Assembly: GCA_004020315.1 (NCBI GenBank)
Contig: SAQG01000001.1
Span: 310,001-374,000 of the forward strand
DNA: 64,000 nucleotides
Source of the DNA: Mesorhizobium sp.
GTDB taxonomy: Bacteria; Pseudomonadota; Alphaproteobacteria; Rhizobiales; Rhizobiaceae
Direction of reading: 5' to 3'
This document shows positions 32,242 to 40,690 of the stretch, in pieces (the first letter of the stretch is position 1; each line of letters begins with the position of its first letter). Position numbers and translations under genes: made by a program. The notes below the pieces were generated by a model. The model searched no databases and was not told where the DNA came from. It saw nothing but the letters and a program-made list of their open reading frames with translations.

Positions 32242-32260
32242 TGCGATGCCGGTCGGGCTC

Positions 32261-32800
32261 CTAATACAGCGGCTTGGCCATGTGCCGGGGCGACGGCCAT
32301 TCGGTCGTGATCCCGGGCTGCACCGGCCGCTCGAGATAGGTCGACAGAACCACATAACTTCGCGTCGAGGTGACGCCGGGCGTTTCGTAGAGACGTGACA
32401 ACAGCCCTTCGAGCGCCCGAGTGTCCTCGGTTCGGACCTTGATCAGCATGCATGTGTCGCCGGCCACCGAATGAATTTCCTCGACTTCGGGGTGTTCGGA
32501 GATCGCCATCAGTTCGGGAGTCTTTCCCCAGCCCTTGGTGTCGATGTGCACGAAAGCGAGCAACGGCTTGCGCACCGCCTTGGGGTCGATGATAATCGCG
32601 GTGTTGCGAATGGCGCCGCTGCGCCGAAGGCGCTTCACCCGTTCATGGGCTGCCGGGGGTGACAGGCCGACACGTTCGCCGAGCTCGGCATAGCTGATCG
32701 TGGCGTCATCGACCAGAACGCCTAATATTTTTCGGTCGATCGGGTCGATGCCACGGGCAGCAGGCCTGTTCTGCAGAATGCCATCTGTTTCTTCATCCAT
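32261..32800 (-). CDS. Lrp/AsnC-family transcriptional regulator
   Basis: A 179-residue regulator with an N-terminal helix-turn-helix ('IDRKILGVLVDDATISYAELGERVGLSPPAAHERVKRLRRSGAI') and a C-terminal RAM ligand domain ('HPEVEEIHSVAGDTCMLIKVRTED'). I chose the ATG at 32800; further-upstream starts would run into the divergent MFS promoter. It most likely controls the divergent MFS gene 48 bp away. Confidence 0.9.
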   Translation of the reverse strand: MDEETDGILQNRPAARGIDPIDRKILGVLVDDATISYAELGERVGLSPPAAHERVKRLRRSGAIRNTAIIIDPKAVRKPLLAFVHIDTKGWGKTPELMAISEHPEVEEIHSVAGDTCMLIKVRTEDTRALEGLLSRLYETPGVTSTRSYVVLSTYLERPVQPGITTEWPSPRHMAKPLY

Positions 32801-32804
32801 ATCG

Positions 32805-32828
32805 AAATTCCTGATTGATACAGAATTT
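32805..32828. promoter_or_regulatory. Inverted repeat between lrp-like and MFS genes, probable Lrp-type operator
   Basis: AAATTC-N12-GAATTT lies in the 48-bp divergent intergenic region, followed by ACGGC-N7-GCCGT. Lrp/AsnC proteins bind such AT-rich dyads. Confidence 0.45.
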
Positions 32829-32848
32829 AATACGGCCATTATTGCCGT

Positions 32849-34054
32849 ATGACGAACAGTGATCAAGTCGCAACATTGACGGCAAGGCCGCCCATCCCGG
32901 CACTCGCTTATCTCCTGACCGGATGCATTGCCGTGATCGGCTCCAACTCGCTGGTTCTCGGTCCGATAGCACCGGCAGTGGCCGCGTCGTTCGCGACAAG
33001 TGTGCCGGCCGTCATGATCGCGTCCGCTGCGTTCGGCCTCGGAACATCCGCAAGCGCCTTGTTCCTGGCGCGCTATATCGACCGGCTTGGCGCCCGTCGC
33101 ATGCTGCAAGCGGCGTTGCTGCTGCTGGCGATAGCGCTTCTCGCCAGCGCCGTCGCGCCGACGGTAACGACGCTGGTTGCGGCCCAGCTTCTCGCAGGCA
33201 TCGCCGCCGGCGTCGCCATGCCGGCAATCTACGCCAGCGCCGCGGTGATCGCGCCGCCTGGTCGCGAAAGCGGGACGATCGGCGTCGTGCTGACCGGCTG
33301 GACCCTGAGCATGGTGGCCGGCGTCTCACTGTCGGCGGTGCTGGCCGATCTCGTGCATTGGCGCGTTGTTTTCGCGGTGGTCGCGGTCCTTGCGGCGCTC
33401 GCGTTGACTGGCCTTACGCTAACGTCGCTGAGCGATGCCAGGAAAAGCGGCCCGGCGCCGACGCCGCTCGGCGCTTTGGCAGTGCCCGGCATAGTGCCGC
33501 TTCTGGTCGCCTGCGGCGCCTTCATGACCGCGTTCTACGGCGTCTATGGCTATCTTGGCGATCACCTTCACAATAGCTTGGGACGGCCGGTCAGTGCCAA
33601 TGGCTTCGCCGCCCTCGCCTATGGCGCGGGCTTCGGCACGGCGGCACTTCTTGACGGCGTTATCGATCGCGTTGGCGCGCGGCGCGTCATGCCGTTCGCC
33701 TATCTTCTCGTCGCGGTCGTCTATGTCGCGCTTGCGGCATCAAGCGGCAGCTTCGGCCTGACCATCGCGATGGTGGCGGTCTGGGGCCTTGCCAATCATT
33801 TCGGGCTGAACGTCCTGGTGATGCGCCTCTCGGCGCTCGATCCTGCGCGGCGCGGCACGATCATGGGTCTGAACAGCGCGGTGACTTATCTCGCGGTGTT
33901 TGTCGGCACCACCGCTTTCGGACCGCTTTATTCCAGCTTTGGTTTTGCGGCATCCGCAGCGGTTGCAGCCTTGCTCATGCTGGTTGCCGCTTCGGCGGCG
34001 GCGTGGCATTCGCCGCGCTCGACAGTCGTTCGGCAAGACGCCGCCGACGGTTGA
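32849..34054 (+). CDS. MFS transporter (DHA1-like, probable drug/amino-acid efflux)
   Basis: A 401-residue inner-membrane protein with about 12 hydrophobic spans. The MFS signature between TM2 and TM3 is recognisable ('ARYIDRLGARRMLQAALLLLAIALLAS') and repeats in the second half ('DGVIDRVGARRVMPFAYLLVAVV'). The acidic and basic pattern resembles DHA1-type multidrug or sugar/amino-acid exporters. Divergent pairing with an Lrp regulator favours efflux of an amino acid or related metabolite. Confidence 0.88.
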   Translation: MTNSDQVATLTARPPIPALAYLLTGCIAVIGSNSLVLGPIAPAVAASFATSVPAVMIASAAFGLGTSASALFLARYIDRLGARRMLQAALLLLAIALLASAVAPTVTTLVAAQLLAGIAAGVAMPAIYASAAVIAPPGRESGTIGVVLTGWTLSMVAGVSLSAVLADLVHWRVVFAVVAVLAALALTGLTLTSLSDARKSGPAPTPLGALAVPGIVPLLVACGAFMTAFYGVYGYLGDHLHNSLGRPVSANGFAALAYGAGFGTAALLDGVIDRVGARRVMPFAYLLVAVVYVALAASSGSFGLTIAMVAVWGLANHFGLNVLVMRLSALDPARRGTIMGLNSAVTYLAVFVGTTAFGPLYSSFGFAASAAVAALLMLVAASAAAWHSPRSTVVRQDAADG

Positions 34055-34096
34055 CTCGGCTGGCCTGACACAGGTTCGAACCGGCGTGCTCCAACC

Positions 34097-35053
34097 TCAC
34101 GTCGGGTCGGCAATGACAACCTTGCCGGCCTCCGGCATCATCCAAGGGCAGGCATAATAGTCGGTGATGCGATTGATGATCCCGTCGGTGGCTTCGATCC
34201 GAACTGGATGGGCCGGTTCCCAGCCGTCGCCGCCCGGGTGAAGCACGAGCAGCACCGCCTCGCCATCGATTTCACCCACAACCATCTTCCAGGTCACTTG
34301 CGCCTTCTCATACTCGACAAAATAAGGTGACTCCGAAAGTTGGCCCCTGAAGCAATCCGTGACCCGCAGCTGGGCATCGGCGCTCGTCAACGCTCGCACG
34401 CCGTCCCAGTCGCGGCGGTTGAAAAGTTCGACATAGCGATTGAGCAATCTTGACAGCTCAGGATCGCGCTGGGGCTCCAGGCGGACGATTGGTCCGCTCG
34501 GCAGCGCGGCTAGCTTCGAGCGGCCGCGGCTCAAAGCCGCCTTGACGCCGCCCACCGTCGAGCCGACAAGGTCGGCAATCTCTTCCAGGGAATAGTCGAA
34601 GACGTCCTTGAGCAGGATGCAGGCGCGCTCCTTGGGCGGCAGGTGGATCACCAGCCGTTCGATCGCGCGGTCGGCGCCCCGGCCCGCCGACTCGACGGGC
34701 AGGACGATCTCTTCTTCGACGAAACCTGCTTCGGCACGCTCGCGCACCTGCCGGTTCCGCAGGAAATCGATGCAGCGATTGTGTGCGATACGAAACAGCC
34801 AAGGGCGAAGGGCGCTTATGTCGTCAAGCTTCTCGATCTTCCGATAGGCCTCGAACAGCGCTTCCTGCATGATATCCTCGGCGTCCAGGATCGAACCTGT
34901 CATGCGTGCGCAGTAGCGGTGCAGCCGTCCACGCAAACACGCTACCGTTTCCAGGAACGCGGCATAGCGAACGTCGAAGAGCCCGGTAGGGGAGAGTCTT
35001 GGTTGCATCTTCATCGTATCCAACCGTAAGGCACGTCTGGCCGGCAGGGTCAT
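34097..35053 (-). CDS. ECF-type RNA polymerase sigma factor with SnoaL-like C-terminal domain
   Basis: A 318-residue sigma factor. Region 2 ('DAEDIMQEALFEAYRKI', 'LRPWLFRIAHNRCIDFLR') and region 4 ('LPPKERACILLKDVFDYSLEEIADLVGSTVGGVKAALSRGRSKL') are intact. The last ~110 residues resemble a SnoaL/NTF2 domain ('LLNRYVELFNRRDWDGVRALTSADAQLRV'), as in ECF41/SigJ-like groups where it replaces a separate anti-sigma factor. The ATG at 35053 overlaps the stop of the reductase-like gene (ATGA); a shorter start at 35014 is possible. The two genes form one unit. Confidence 0.9.
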   Translation of the reverse strand: MTLPARRALRLDTMKMQPRLSPTGLFDVRYAAFLETVACLRGRLHRYCARMTGSILDAEDIMQEALFEAYRKIEKLDDISALRPWLFRIAHNRCIDFLRNRQVRERAEAGFVEEEIVLPVESAGRGADRAIERLVIHLPPKERACILLKDVFDYSLEEIADLVGSTVGGVKAALSRGRSKLAALPSGPIVRLEPQRDPELSRLLNRYVELFNRRDWDGVRALTSADAQLRVTDCFRGQLSESPYFVEYEKAQVTWKMVVGEIDGEAVLLVLHPGGDGWEPAHPVRIEATDGIINRITDYYACPWMMPEAGKVVIADPT

Positions 35054-35589
35054 CGCGGGACATAGGTCAGCGTGATGACACCGTTCTTGAACCGATGCGT
35101 GCCCACCAGCTCCAGATTGACCAGAGACGGATCGACATCGTCGAAAGCGTGTTTGCCATGTCCCACGCGGGTTGGCACGATAGAGAGCTGGTACTCGTCG
35201 ACAAGCCTGTTGGCGAGCAGCGTGTGGTCGAGATTGCTTACCCCATACTTCAATATGTTCCCACCGGGCTGTTGCTTGATCCTGGCGATTTCGGCGGCGA
35301 CATCACCCTCGATCAGCGCGGCGTTCCAGTTCACCTCCTTGAGGGTTCGCGATGCAACCAGTTTTTTCAGCCCGTTCATCCGATCCATGTACTTGCTGCC
35401 TTTGACCTGCGGCCAGCGCGTCGAAAACATCTCATAGGTGACGCGACCGAGCAGGAAGAAATCCGCCTCGCCGGCCTTTTCATAGGAATGCTCCCTGGCT
35501 TCGTCGTCGAAGAAAGGGGAGACCCAGTCCATTGGTGCTTCGATGACGCCGTCCAGCGAAATGAAGCTGCCCACGATCAATTTTCTCAT
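35050..35589 (-). CDS. Dihydrofolate reductase/RibD C-terminal-like protein
   Basis: A 179-residue protein of the YyaP/YwjB group, related to the RibD reductase domain ('MRKLIVGSFISLDGVIEAP', 'ADFFLLGRVTYEMFS', 'GGNILKYGVSNLDHTLLANRLVDEYQLSIVPTRVGHGKHAF'). It lacks some true folate-reductase residues, so its substrate is unknown. It is co-transcribed with, and probably regulated by, the downstream ECF sigma factor; such pairs are common in Actinobacteria and rhizobia. Confidence 0.88.
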   Translation of the reverse strand: MRKLIVGSFISLDGVIEAPMDWVSPFFDDEAREHSYEKAGEADFFLLGRVTYEMFSTRWPQVKGSKYMDRMNGLKKLVASRTLKEVNWNAALIEGDVAAEIARIKQQPGGNILKYGVSNLDHTLLANRLVDEYQLSIVPTRVGHGKHAFDDVDPSLVNLELVGTHRFKNGVITLTYVPR

Positions 35590-35781
35590 TCATATCTCCT
35601 GATGCGCAGAGTCCATGGTTGAGACGTTCCTGGTTGGGTTTTGGATACGCGGCCTCGCGCTGCTTGTGGGTTTGGCGGACCGTAGCCCTGGGCTCTGGCG
35701 GCGGCGCAGCTTGCAATCCTGCCCGTCTTGTCCTTCGGTAGCGCCTGGCGATATCTGGCGCCGCGCTCGTCTGGACCTGCG

Positions 35782-36207
35782 ATGAACACGACGCTTGAAA
35801 CCACCGCCGACCCGTCGCCGAACGAGCTCGCTTTTCTCGGGGAGCGGCTCAGCGCGTTCAACGACAGCGATGTCGGTGCGGCCGGGAGGAAGGCGCTCGC
35901 CGTGTTCGTGCGCGACGAGCACGGCGCGGTTGTCGCCGGCATCTCGGGATACACCGCCTGGGGCTGGCTTTATGTGCAATGGCTCTGGGTCGATGAGCGA
36001 CTGCGCGGCCAGCACATGGCCGGCAGGATGCTGGACGCAGCCGAACAGGAAGCCGTCGCGCGCGGCTGTCACGGCGCCTTGATCGACACGTTCAATCCGA
36101 AAGCCGTCAAGGCCTATGAGCGTCAGGGATATCGCCCTTTCGGCGAGCTCCCCGATTTTCCCATCGGCCGCGCCCGCGTCTTCCTGCAGAAGAAACTGCT
36201 GGCTTGA
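35782..36207 (+). CDS. GNAT-family N-acetyltransferase
   Basis: A 141-residue single GNAT domain with an acetyl-CoA motif 'LWVDERLRGQHMAGRMLDAAEQEAVARGC' and the C-terminal strand pair 'NPKAVKAYERQGYRPFGEL'. The ATG at 35782 is the first that leaves a normal N terminus. The 192-bp gap from the minus-strand reductase gene contains no other gene. Its stop codon abuts the convergent anmK stop (36208) with no spacer. Substrate unknown. Confidence 0.88.
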   Translation: MNTTLETTADPSPNELAFLGERLSAFNDSDVGAAGRKALAVFVRDEHGAVVAGISGYTAWGWLYVQWLWVDERLRGQHMAGRMLDAAEQEAVARGCHGALIDTFNPKAVKAYERQGYRPFGELPDFPIGRARVFLQKKLLA

Positions 36208-37338
36208 TTAGCCGGCAAGGCGTCCGCCGCGCATCGGCTGTGGCACACCGGTGGTGGTCGGGAAGCTGATCGGCAGGCCCCTAAGCACGCGAACCGCAAG
36301 GAAGGCAAAGCACTCCGCCTCCACCGCGTCACCTTTCCAGCCGAGCGCCTCAGCCGGCACCGCGTCGACGCCGGCGCGGCTGGCAAGCATGGCCATGATC
36401 GTCGGGTTGTGGCGGCCGCCGCCGCTGACCACCAGCCGCTTCGGCCGGTGCGGCAGGAGGTCGAGCGCCTTGCCGACGGCTGCGGCGGTGAAGGCCGTCA
36501 GCAGTGCGGCGCCATCCTCGGCGTTCATCCCGTCCGCCATCGCCGCGCCGAAATCGAACCGGTCCAGCGACTTTGGATAGGGCTTGGCCAGATAGGGATG
36601 CTGCAAGAGCTTGGCCAGCCGGGCTTCGTCCACGGTTCCGGCACGGGCCAGCGCGCCGTCGCGATCCATTTCGCCAAGCCCTTTCCCCTTGATGAAATCG
36701 TTCAGCGGCGCGTTGGCCGGTCCGGTGTCGAAGGCAACGACATTGTCCTTGCCGTCCCACCAGGTGATATTGGCGACGCCGCCGAGATTGAGGACCGCCG
36801 TGTCGCCGCTGGTATCGGCATCGCGCAGCAGCGCGGCGTGATAGGCGGCCGACAGCGGCGCTCCTTGCCCGCCGGCGCGCATGTCGGCCGAACGGAAATC
36901 GTAGGCAATTTTGGTCCCGAGGATGCCATGCATCAGAACACCATCGCCGAGCTGACGGGTCTGGCCGAGCTGACCGCCGCGCGGAGCACGATGCAGCACG
37001 GTCTGGCCGTGGAAGCCGACGACCCCGATGTCGGCCATCGCCAGACCGTAGCCTTCGACAAGGTCCTTGACGGCTGCTGACTGGGCGCGCGTCAGCGCTT
37101 CTTCAGCTTCGCGAAAGATTGCCGGCTCCGGTCCGGTGAAATTCCATGCCCTGGCCCGATCCAGCGTCTCTTCCAGGAGGGTTCGGATCGACTGGGGGTA
37201 GGGCGCCAGCGTGTAGGTGCCGAAATCCGCGATCCGCTCGCCATCGGTCTTGATCAGCGCGACGTCGATATTGCCGTCGAGGACGGTGCCGGTCATCAGG
37301 CCTACGGCCCAGATAGGTTCCCCACTTTTCGCAATCAT
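36208..37338 (-). CDS. anmK: Anhydro-N-acetylmuramic acid kinase
   Basis: A 376-residue sugar kinase that converts 1,6-anhydro-MurNAc released from peptidoglycan into MurNAc 6-phosphate. Diagnostic segments: N-terminal '[18 protein letters not shown]' (a variant of MSGTSLDG), '[12 protein letters not shown]', '[11 protein letters not shown]', '[13 protein letters not shown]', and '[16 protein letters not shown]'. Length is typical. Its product is the substrate of MurQ, encoded 164 bp upstream on the same strand, so the pair forms a complete recycling module. The 164-bp gap shows no gene. Confidence 0.95.
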   Translation of the reverse strand: MIAKSGEPIWAVGLMTGTVLDGNIDVALIKTDGERIADFGTYTLAPYPQSIRTLLEETLDRARAWNFTGPEPAIFREAEEALTRAQSAAVKDLVEGYGLAMADIGVVGFHGQTVLHRAPRGGQLGQTRQLGDGVLMHGILGTKIAYDFRSADMRAGGQGAPLSAAYHAALLRDADTSGDTAVLNLGGVANITWWDGKDNVVAFDTGPANAPLNDFIKGKGLGEMDRDGALARAGTVDEARLAKLLQHPYLAKPYPKSLDRFDFGAAMADGMNAEDGAALLTAFTAAAVGKALDLLPHRPKRLVVSGGGRHNPTIMAMLASRAGVDAVPAEALGWKGDAVEAECFAFLAVRVLRGLPISFPTTTGVPQPMRGGRLAG

Positions 37339-37502
37339 GACTTGTTAGGCTCCGTTGACGAGATCGCCGACCGATTGGCGAATCTCGATAATCCCGCTGT
37401 TGAAATGACGTGTCGGATGGATCCGTTTGGTGAGCAAGTCCATGCCTTGCCTTTGTTGAAGTCCCTGTTCCTGTATACCAGTGTTCCGGTATCCAAGCGG
37501 CT

Positions 37503-38426
37503 TCACAGCGTCTTTACACCTATCGCCTTTCGCAGGAACCCTCCCGCGTTGGCAAGCGCCTCGCGCGCCTCTTTGACGCCCATACCGGTGATTGTCACCA
37601 GTATCGCCAGCTTCACGTCCTTGCCGGTCTGGTCGAGCGCCTGTCGTGCCTGCTGCGCTGTGCAGCCGGTGGTCTGCATCACGATCCCAACCGCCCTGGC
37701 GACGAGTTTCTTGTTGCTCGGATTAAGGTCGACCATCAGGTTCTGGTAGCTCTTGCCGATCCGGATCATGCTGGCGGTCGTCAGCATGTTGAGGACCAGC
37801 TTTTGCGCGGTTCCCGACTTCAGCCGGGTCGAGCCAGCGAGAACCTCGGGGCCGACGAGCGGCGAGATGGCGATGTCGGCTATACCGGCAATGGCTGACC
37901 TGGGATTGCAGGAGAGCGCCACGGTCGTTGCTCCCACCTGCTTTGCATAGGTCAATCCGCCGATGACATAAGGCGTGCGCCCGCTGACCGCGATGCCGAC
38001 CACCACATCGTCGGCGGTCAACTTGATATCCTGCAGTGCCTTCACGCCTTGTTGAGGTTCATCCTCGGCGCCTTCCACCGCCCGCACCAGCGCTTTGGGG
38101 CCGCCAGCGATCAGGCCGAGCACCATGTCCTCGGGCACGCCAAATGTCGGTGGACACTCCGAGGCGTCGAGAACTCCCAACCGGCCGCTCGTGCCGGCGC
38201 CCATATAGACAAGCCGCGCGCCTTTTTGAAACGCACTAACGATCCGGTCTACCGCGGCAGCAATTTCCGGAATGACCTTCTCGACGGCGGCCGGAACGCC
38301 GCTGTCCTCGTCATTGATCTTGCGCAGGATCTCGATGGTTGGCAGCAGGTCGATATCCATCGTCTTCGGGTTCCGGTCCTCGGAAACCAACCGCCCCAGC
38401 TCCGACATCAACTCCTGTTCGTTCAT
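37503..38426 (-). CDS. murQ: N-acetylmuramic acid 6-phosphate etherase
   Basis: A 307-residue SIS-domain lyase that cleaves the lactyl ether of MurNAc 6-phosphate to give GlcNAc 6-phosphate and D-lactate. Visible motifs: '[24 protein letters not shown]', '[20 protein letters not shown]', '[15 protein letters not shown]', '[27 protein letters not shown]'. The D-lactate released could be used by the GlcD-like flavoprotein at 40689-42080, but that is a guess. It shares a 174-bp divergent promoter region with psuK. Confidence 0.95.
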   Translation of the reverse strand: MNEQELMSELGRLVSEDRNPKTMDIDLLPTIEILRKINDEDSGVPAAVEKVIPEIAAAVDRIVSAFQKGARLVYMGAGTSGRLGVLDASECPPTFGVPEDMVLGLIAGGPKALVRAVEGAEDEPQQGVKALQDIKLTADDVVVGIAVSGRTPYVIGGLTYAKQVGATTVALSCNPRSAIAGIADIAISPLVGPEVLAGSTRLKSGTAQKLVLNMLTTASMIRIGKSYQNLMVDLNPSNKKLVARAVGIVMQTTGCTAQQARQALDQTGKDVKLAILVTITGMGVKEAREALANAGGFLRKAIGVKTL

Positions 38427-38600
38427 CCGCTTGCTTTCAAAGTTCTTGCCGTCGGCAATAAGTAATGTGATGCGGCGCCAGGCGTCGACCAGTACCAGCG
38501 GCTGTCATTACGGGAGACCTCCTGTCGCTTCAAACGAATGTTGACAAGATCATCTGTTGTCGTTCAACGTTAGCGATGAATGGACAGGCCGGGTGAGACG

Positions 38601-39710
38601 ATGGACGATCTTGGAGCACAGGAACAGGCAGTTCTCGACCTCATCGCAGCGAACCCGTTCGCCGGCCAGCAGGACATAGCAACCGCGCTCGGCATTGCCC
38701 GTTCGACCGTCGCGGCCCACATCGTGCAGCTCGTAAATAAGGGCTACATTCTTGGTCGCGGCTATGTCTTGCCGGCCTCCAAGCGCATGATCTGCATCGG
38801 CGGCGCAGTCCTGGACCGTAAGTATCACGCCAAGAAGGATCTGATCTTCGAAACGTCGAACCCGGTCGACGGCTATCGCAGCTTCGGCGGGGTCGCCCGC
38901 AACGTCGCCGAGAACCTTGTCCGCCTTGGCATCGACGTAAGCTTCGTCTCGATTGTCGGCGATGATGAAACCGGCCGCTCGCTGGTGCGGCATCTGCGCG
39001 ATCTCGGCGCCGACGTCAGCCAGGTCATCACCACCACGGAGCGGCCGACGGCGGAATATGCGGCCATCCTCGATCTCAACAACGATCTCGTGCTCGGCAT
39101 CGCCGACATGGAGATCTTCGATCTGTTTTCGCCGTCCTATCTCGACCGCTTCTGGCCGCATCTGGCTTCGGCGACATGGGTGTTCATCGACTGCAACCTG
39201 CCGGCTGCAACGATCGCAGCGCTGATGTCACGTAAGCAGGGCGCGCGCTTCAAGCTCGCTGTCGACACGGTGTCGTCGCCGAAATCGGCGCGCTTGCCGA
39301 AGGACCTGACCGGCATCGACCTGTTGTTCACCAATCACGACGAGGCCAATTCGATGCTCGGCATCACCGACGCCGACAAGCGGCTGAAGCCGAAAGAGGC
39401 AGCGGCGGCGCTGCGCGCGGCCGGCGCCAGCGAGGTGATCGTGACCATGGGCGCGCATGGATTTGCGGTCGCGACCGAAAGCGGCGTGACGACAATGCGT
39501 TCCGTCCCGGCCCGCACCGTCGATATCACCGGCGCCGGCGACGCGATGATTGCCGGCACCATGTACAAGGTGCTTTCGGGAGATCCCGTGCTCGACGCAG
39601 CGCGCACCGGCGCGCTGCTCGCCACGCTGACCACCGAAAGCGAATCCAGCGTCCATCCCGATCTGTCGCCGCGCTTCCTCACCGCCGGCATGTACCGCAT
39701 TCCCACCTGA
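38601..39710 (+). CDS. psuK: Pseudouridine kinase with N-terminal helix-turn-helix
   Basis: A 369-residue PfkB-family kinase that phosphorylates pseudouridine to pseudouridine 5'-phosphate. An N-terminal winged HTH ('AVLDLIAANPFAGQQDIATALGIARSTVAAHIVQLVNKGYI') precedes the kinase domain, which carries 'GGVARNVAENLVRLGIDVSFVSIVGDD' and the catalytic 'DITGAGDAMIAG'. E. coli YeiC/PsuK is also preceded by an HTH, so a dual enzyme/autoregulator role is plausible. A TTGACA at 38541-38546 is a possible -35 element. I chose the ATG at 38601 over a start at 38580. It lies 13 bp before psuG. Confidence 0.9.
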   Translation: MDDLGAQEQAVLDLIAANPFAGQQDIATALGIARSTVAAHIVQLVNKGYILGRGYVLPASKRMICIGGAVLDRKYHAKKDLIFETSNPVDGYRSFGGVARNVAENLVRLGIDVSFVSIVGDDETGRSLVRHLRDLGADVSQVITTTERPTAEYAAILDLNNDLVLGIADMEIFDLFSPSYLDRFWPHLASATWVFIDCNLPAATIAALMSRKQGARFKLAVDTVSSPKSARLPKDLTGIDLLFTNHDEANSMLGITDADKRLKPKEAAAALRAAGASEVIVTMGAHGFAVATESGVTTMRSVPARTVDITGAGDAMIAGTMYKVLSGDPVLDAARTGALLATLTTESESSVHPDLSPRFLTAGMYRIPT

Positions 39711-39723
39711 AAGTGAGACGACC

Positions 39724-40650
39724 ATGAAATCTTCCCTTCTCCACCTGAACGACGAAGTCGCGGCAGCACTTCGTGAAGGCCGCGCGGTGGTGGCACTGGA
39801 ATCGACGATCATCACCCATGGCATGCCTTATCCTGCCAATCTGGAGACTGCGCGCGGCGTCGAAACCGTGGTGCGCGAGAACGGCGCAGTGCCCGCCACC
39901 ATCGCGGTGGTCGCCGGCAAGATCAAGGTCGGGCTCGACGACTGTGAACTGGAACAGCTGGCAGCGGCAAAAGACGTGGTCAAGGCGTCTGGGCGCGACC
40001 TCGCCGCCATCATGGTGCGCGGCGGTTCGGCCGGAACCACCGTCTCGGCGACGATGCGGATCGCCGCACTCGCCGGCATCGGCATTTTCGCGACCGGTGG
40101 CATCGGTGGCGTGCATCGTGGCGCCGAGGCCACGTTCGATGTCTCGGCCGACCTGACCGAGCTAGGCCAGACCGGCACGACCGTGGTCTGCGCCGGCGTA
40201 AAATCGATCCTCGATATTGCAAAAACGCTGGAATATCTGGAGACACAACGCGTGCCGGTGATTGCCTATCAGAGTGATGATTTTCCGGCCTTCTACACCC
40301 GCTCCAGTGGACTGAAAGCCGATCACCGCCTCGACACGCCGGGGGACATTGCGGGGGCCATGCTGCTGCACGAGCAGATCGGCTCGGGCACCGGCATCCT
40401 CGTCGCCAATCCGATTCCCGAGGCGGATGCGCTCGATCCGGCCTTCATCGACGGCACGATCGCCGCGGCCGTGGCTGAAGCTGGGACACGCGGCATCGGG
40501 CGCAAGGAGCTGACCCCGTTCCTGCTCGCCCGCATCAACGAGCTTTCGCAGGGCCGCAGCCTGAAAGCCAACATCGCGCTGGTCCGCAACAATGCCGCGC
40601 TTGCCGCTCGCATCGCAGTGGCGCATGCGGAATTGAAGGACATGAAATAG
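39724..40650 (+). CDS. psuG: Pseudouridine 5'-phosphate glycosidase
   Basis: A 308-residue enzyme that splits pseudouridine 5'-phosphate into uracil and ribose 5-phosphate. Family landmarks: 'VALESTIITHGMPYPANLETA', 'GTTVSATMRIAALAGIGIFATGGIGGVHRGAE', 'VCAGVKSILDIAKTLEYLET', 'GILVANPIPEADAL'. Length is standard. With psuK it completes pseudouridine salvage. No dedicated nucleoside transporter is adjacent. Confidence 0.96.
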   Translation: MKSSLLHLNDEVAAALREGRAVVALESTIITHGMPYPANLETARGVETVVRENGAVPATIAVVAGKIKVGLDDCELEQLAAAKDVVKASGRDLAAIMVRGGSAGTTVSATMRIAALAGIGIFATGGIGGVHRGAEATFDVSADLTELGQTGTTVVCAGVKSILDIAKTLEYLETQRVPVIAYQSDDFPAFYTRSSGLKADHRLDTPGDIAGAMLLHEQIGSGTGILVANPIPEADALDPAFIDGTIAAAVAEAGTRGIGRKELTPFLLARINELSQGRSLKANIALVRNNAALAARIAVAHAELKDMK

Positions 40651-40654
40651 AGAA

Positions 40655-40690
40655 AAACCTGCCGGCCGGAGCTACCGGCCTTCGATTTTC
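40655..40690. terminator. Bidirectional intrinsic terminator between psuG and the GlcD-like gene
   Basis: A GGCCGG-AGCTA-CCGGCC hairpin (40664-40680) is preceded by AAAAA and followed by a TTCGATTTT stretch, so it has an A-tract/T-tract for both directions. It fills the 38-bp gap between convergent stops. Confidence 0.75.
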
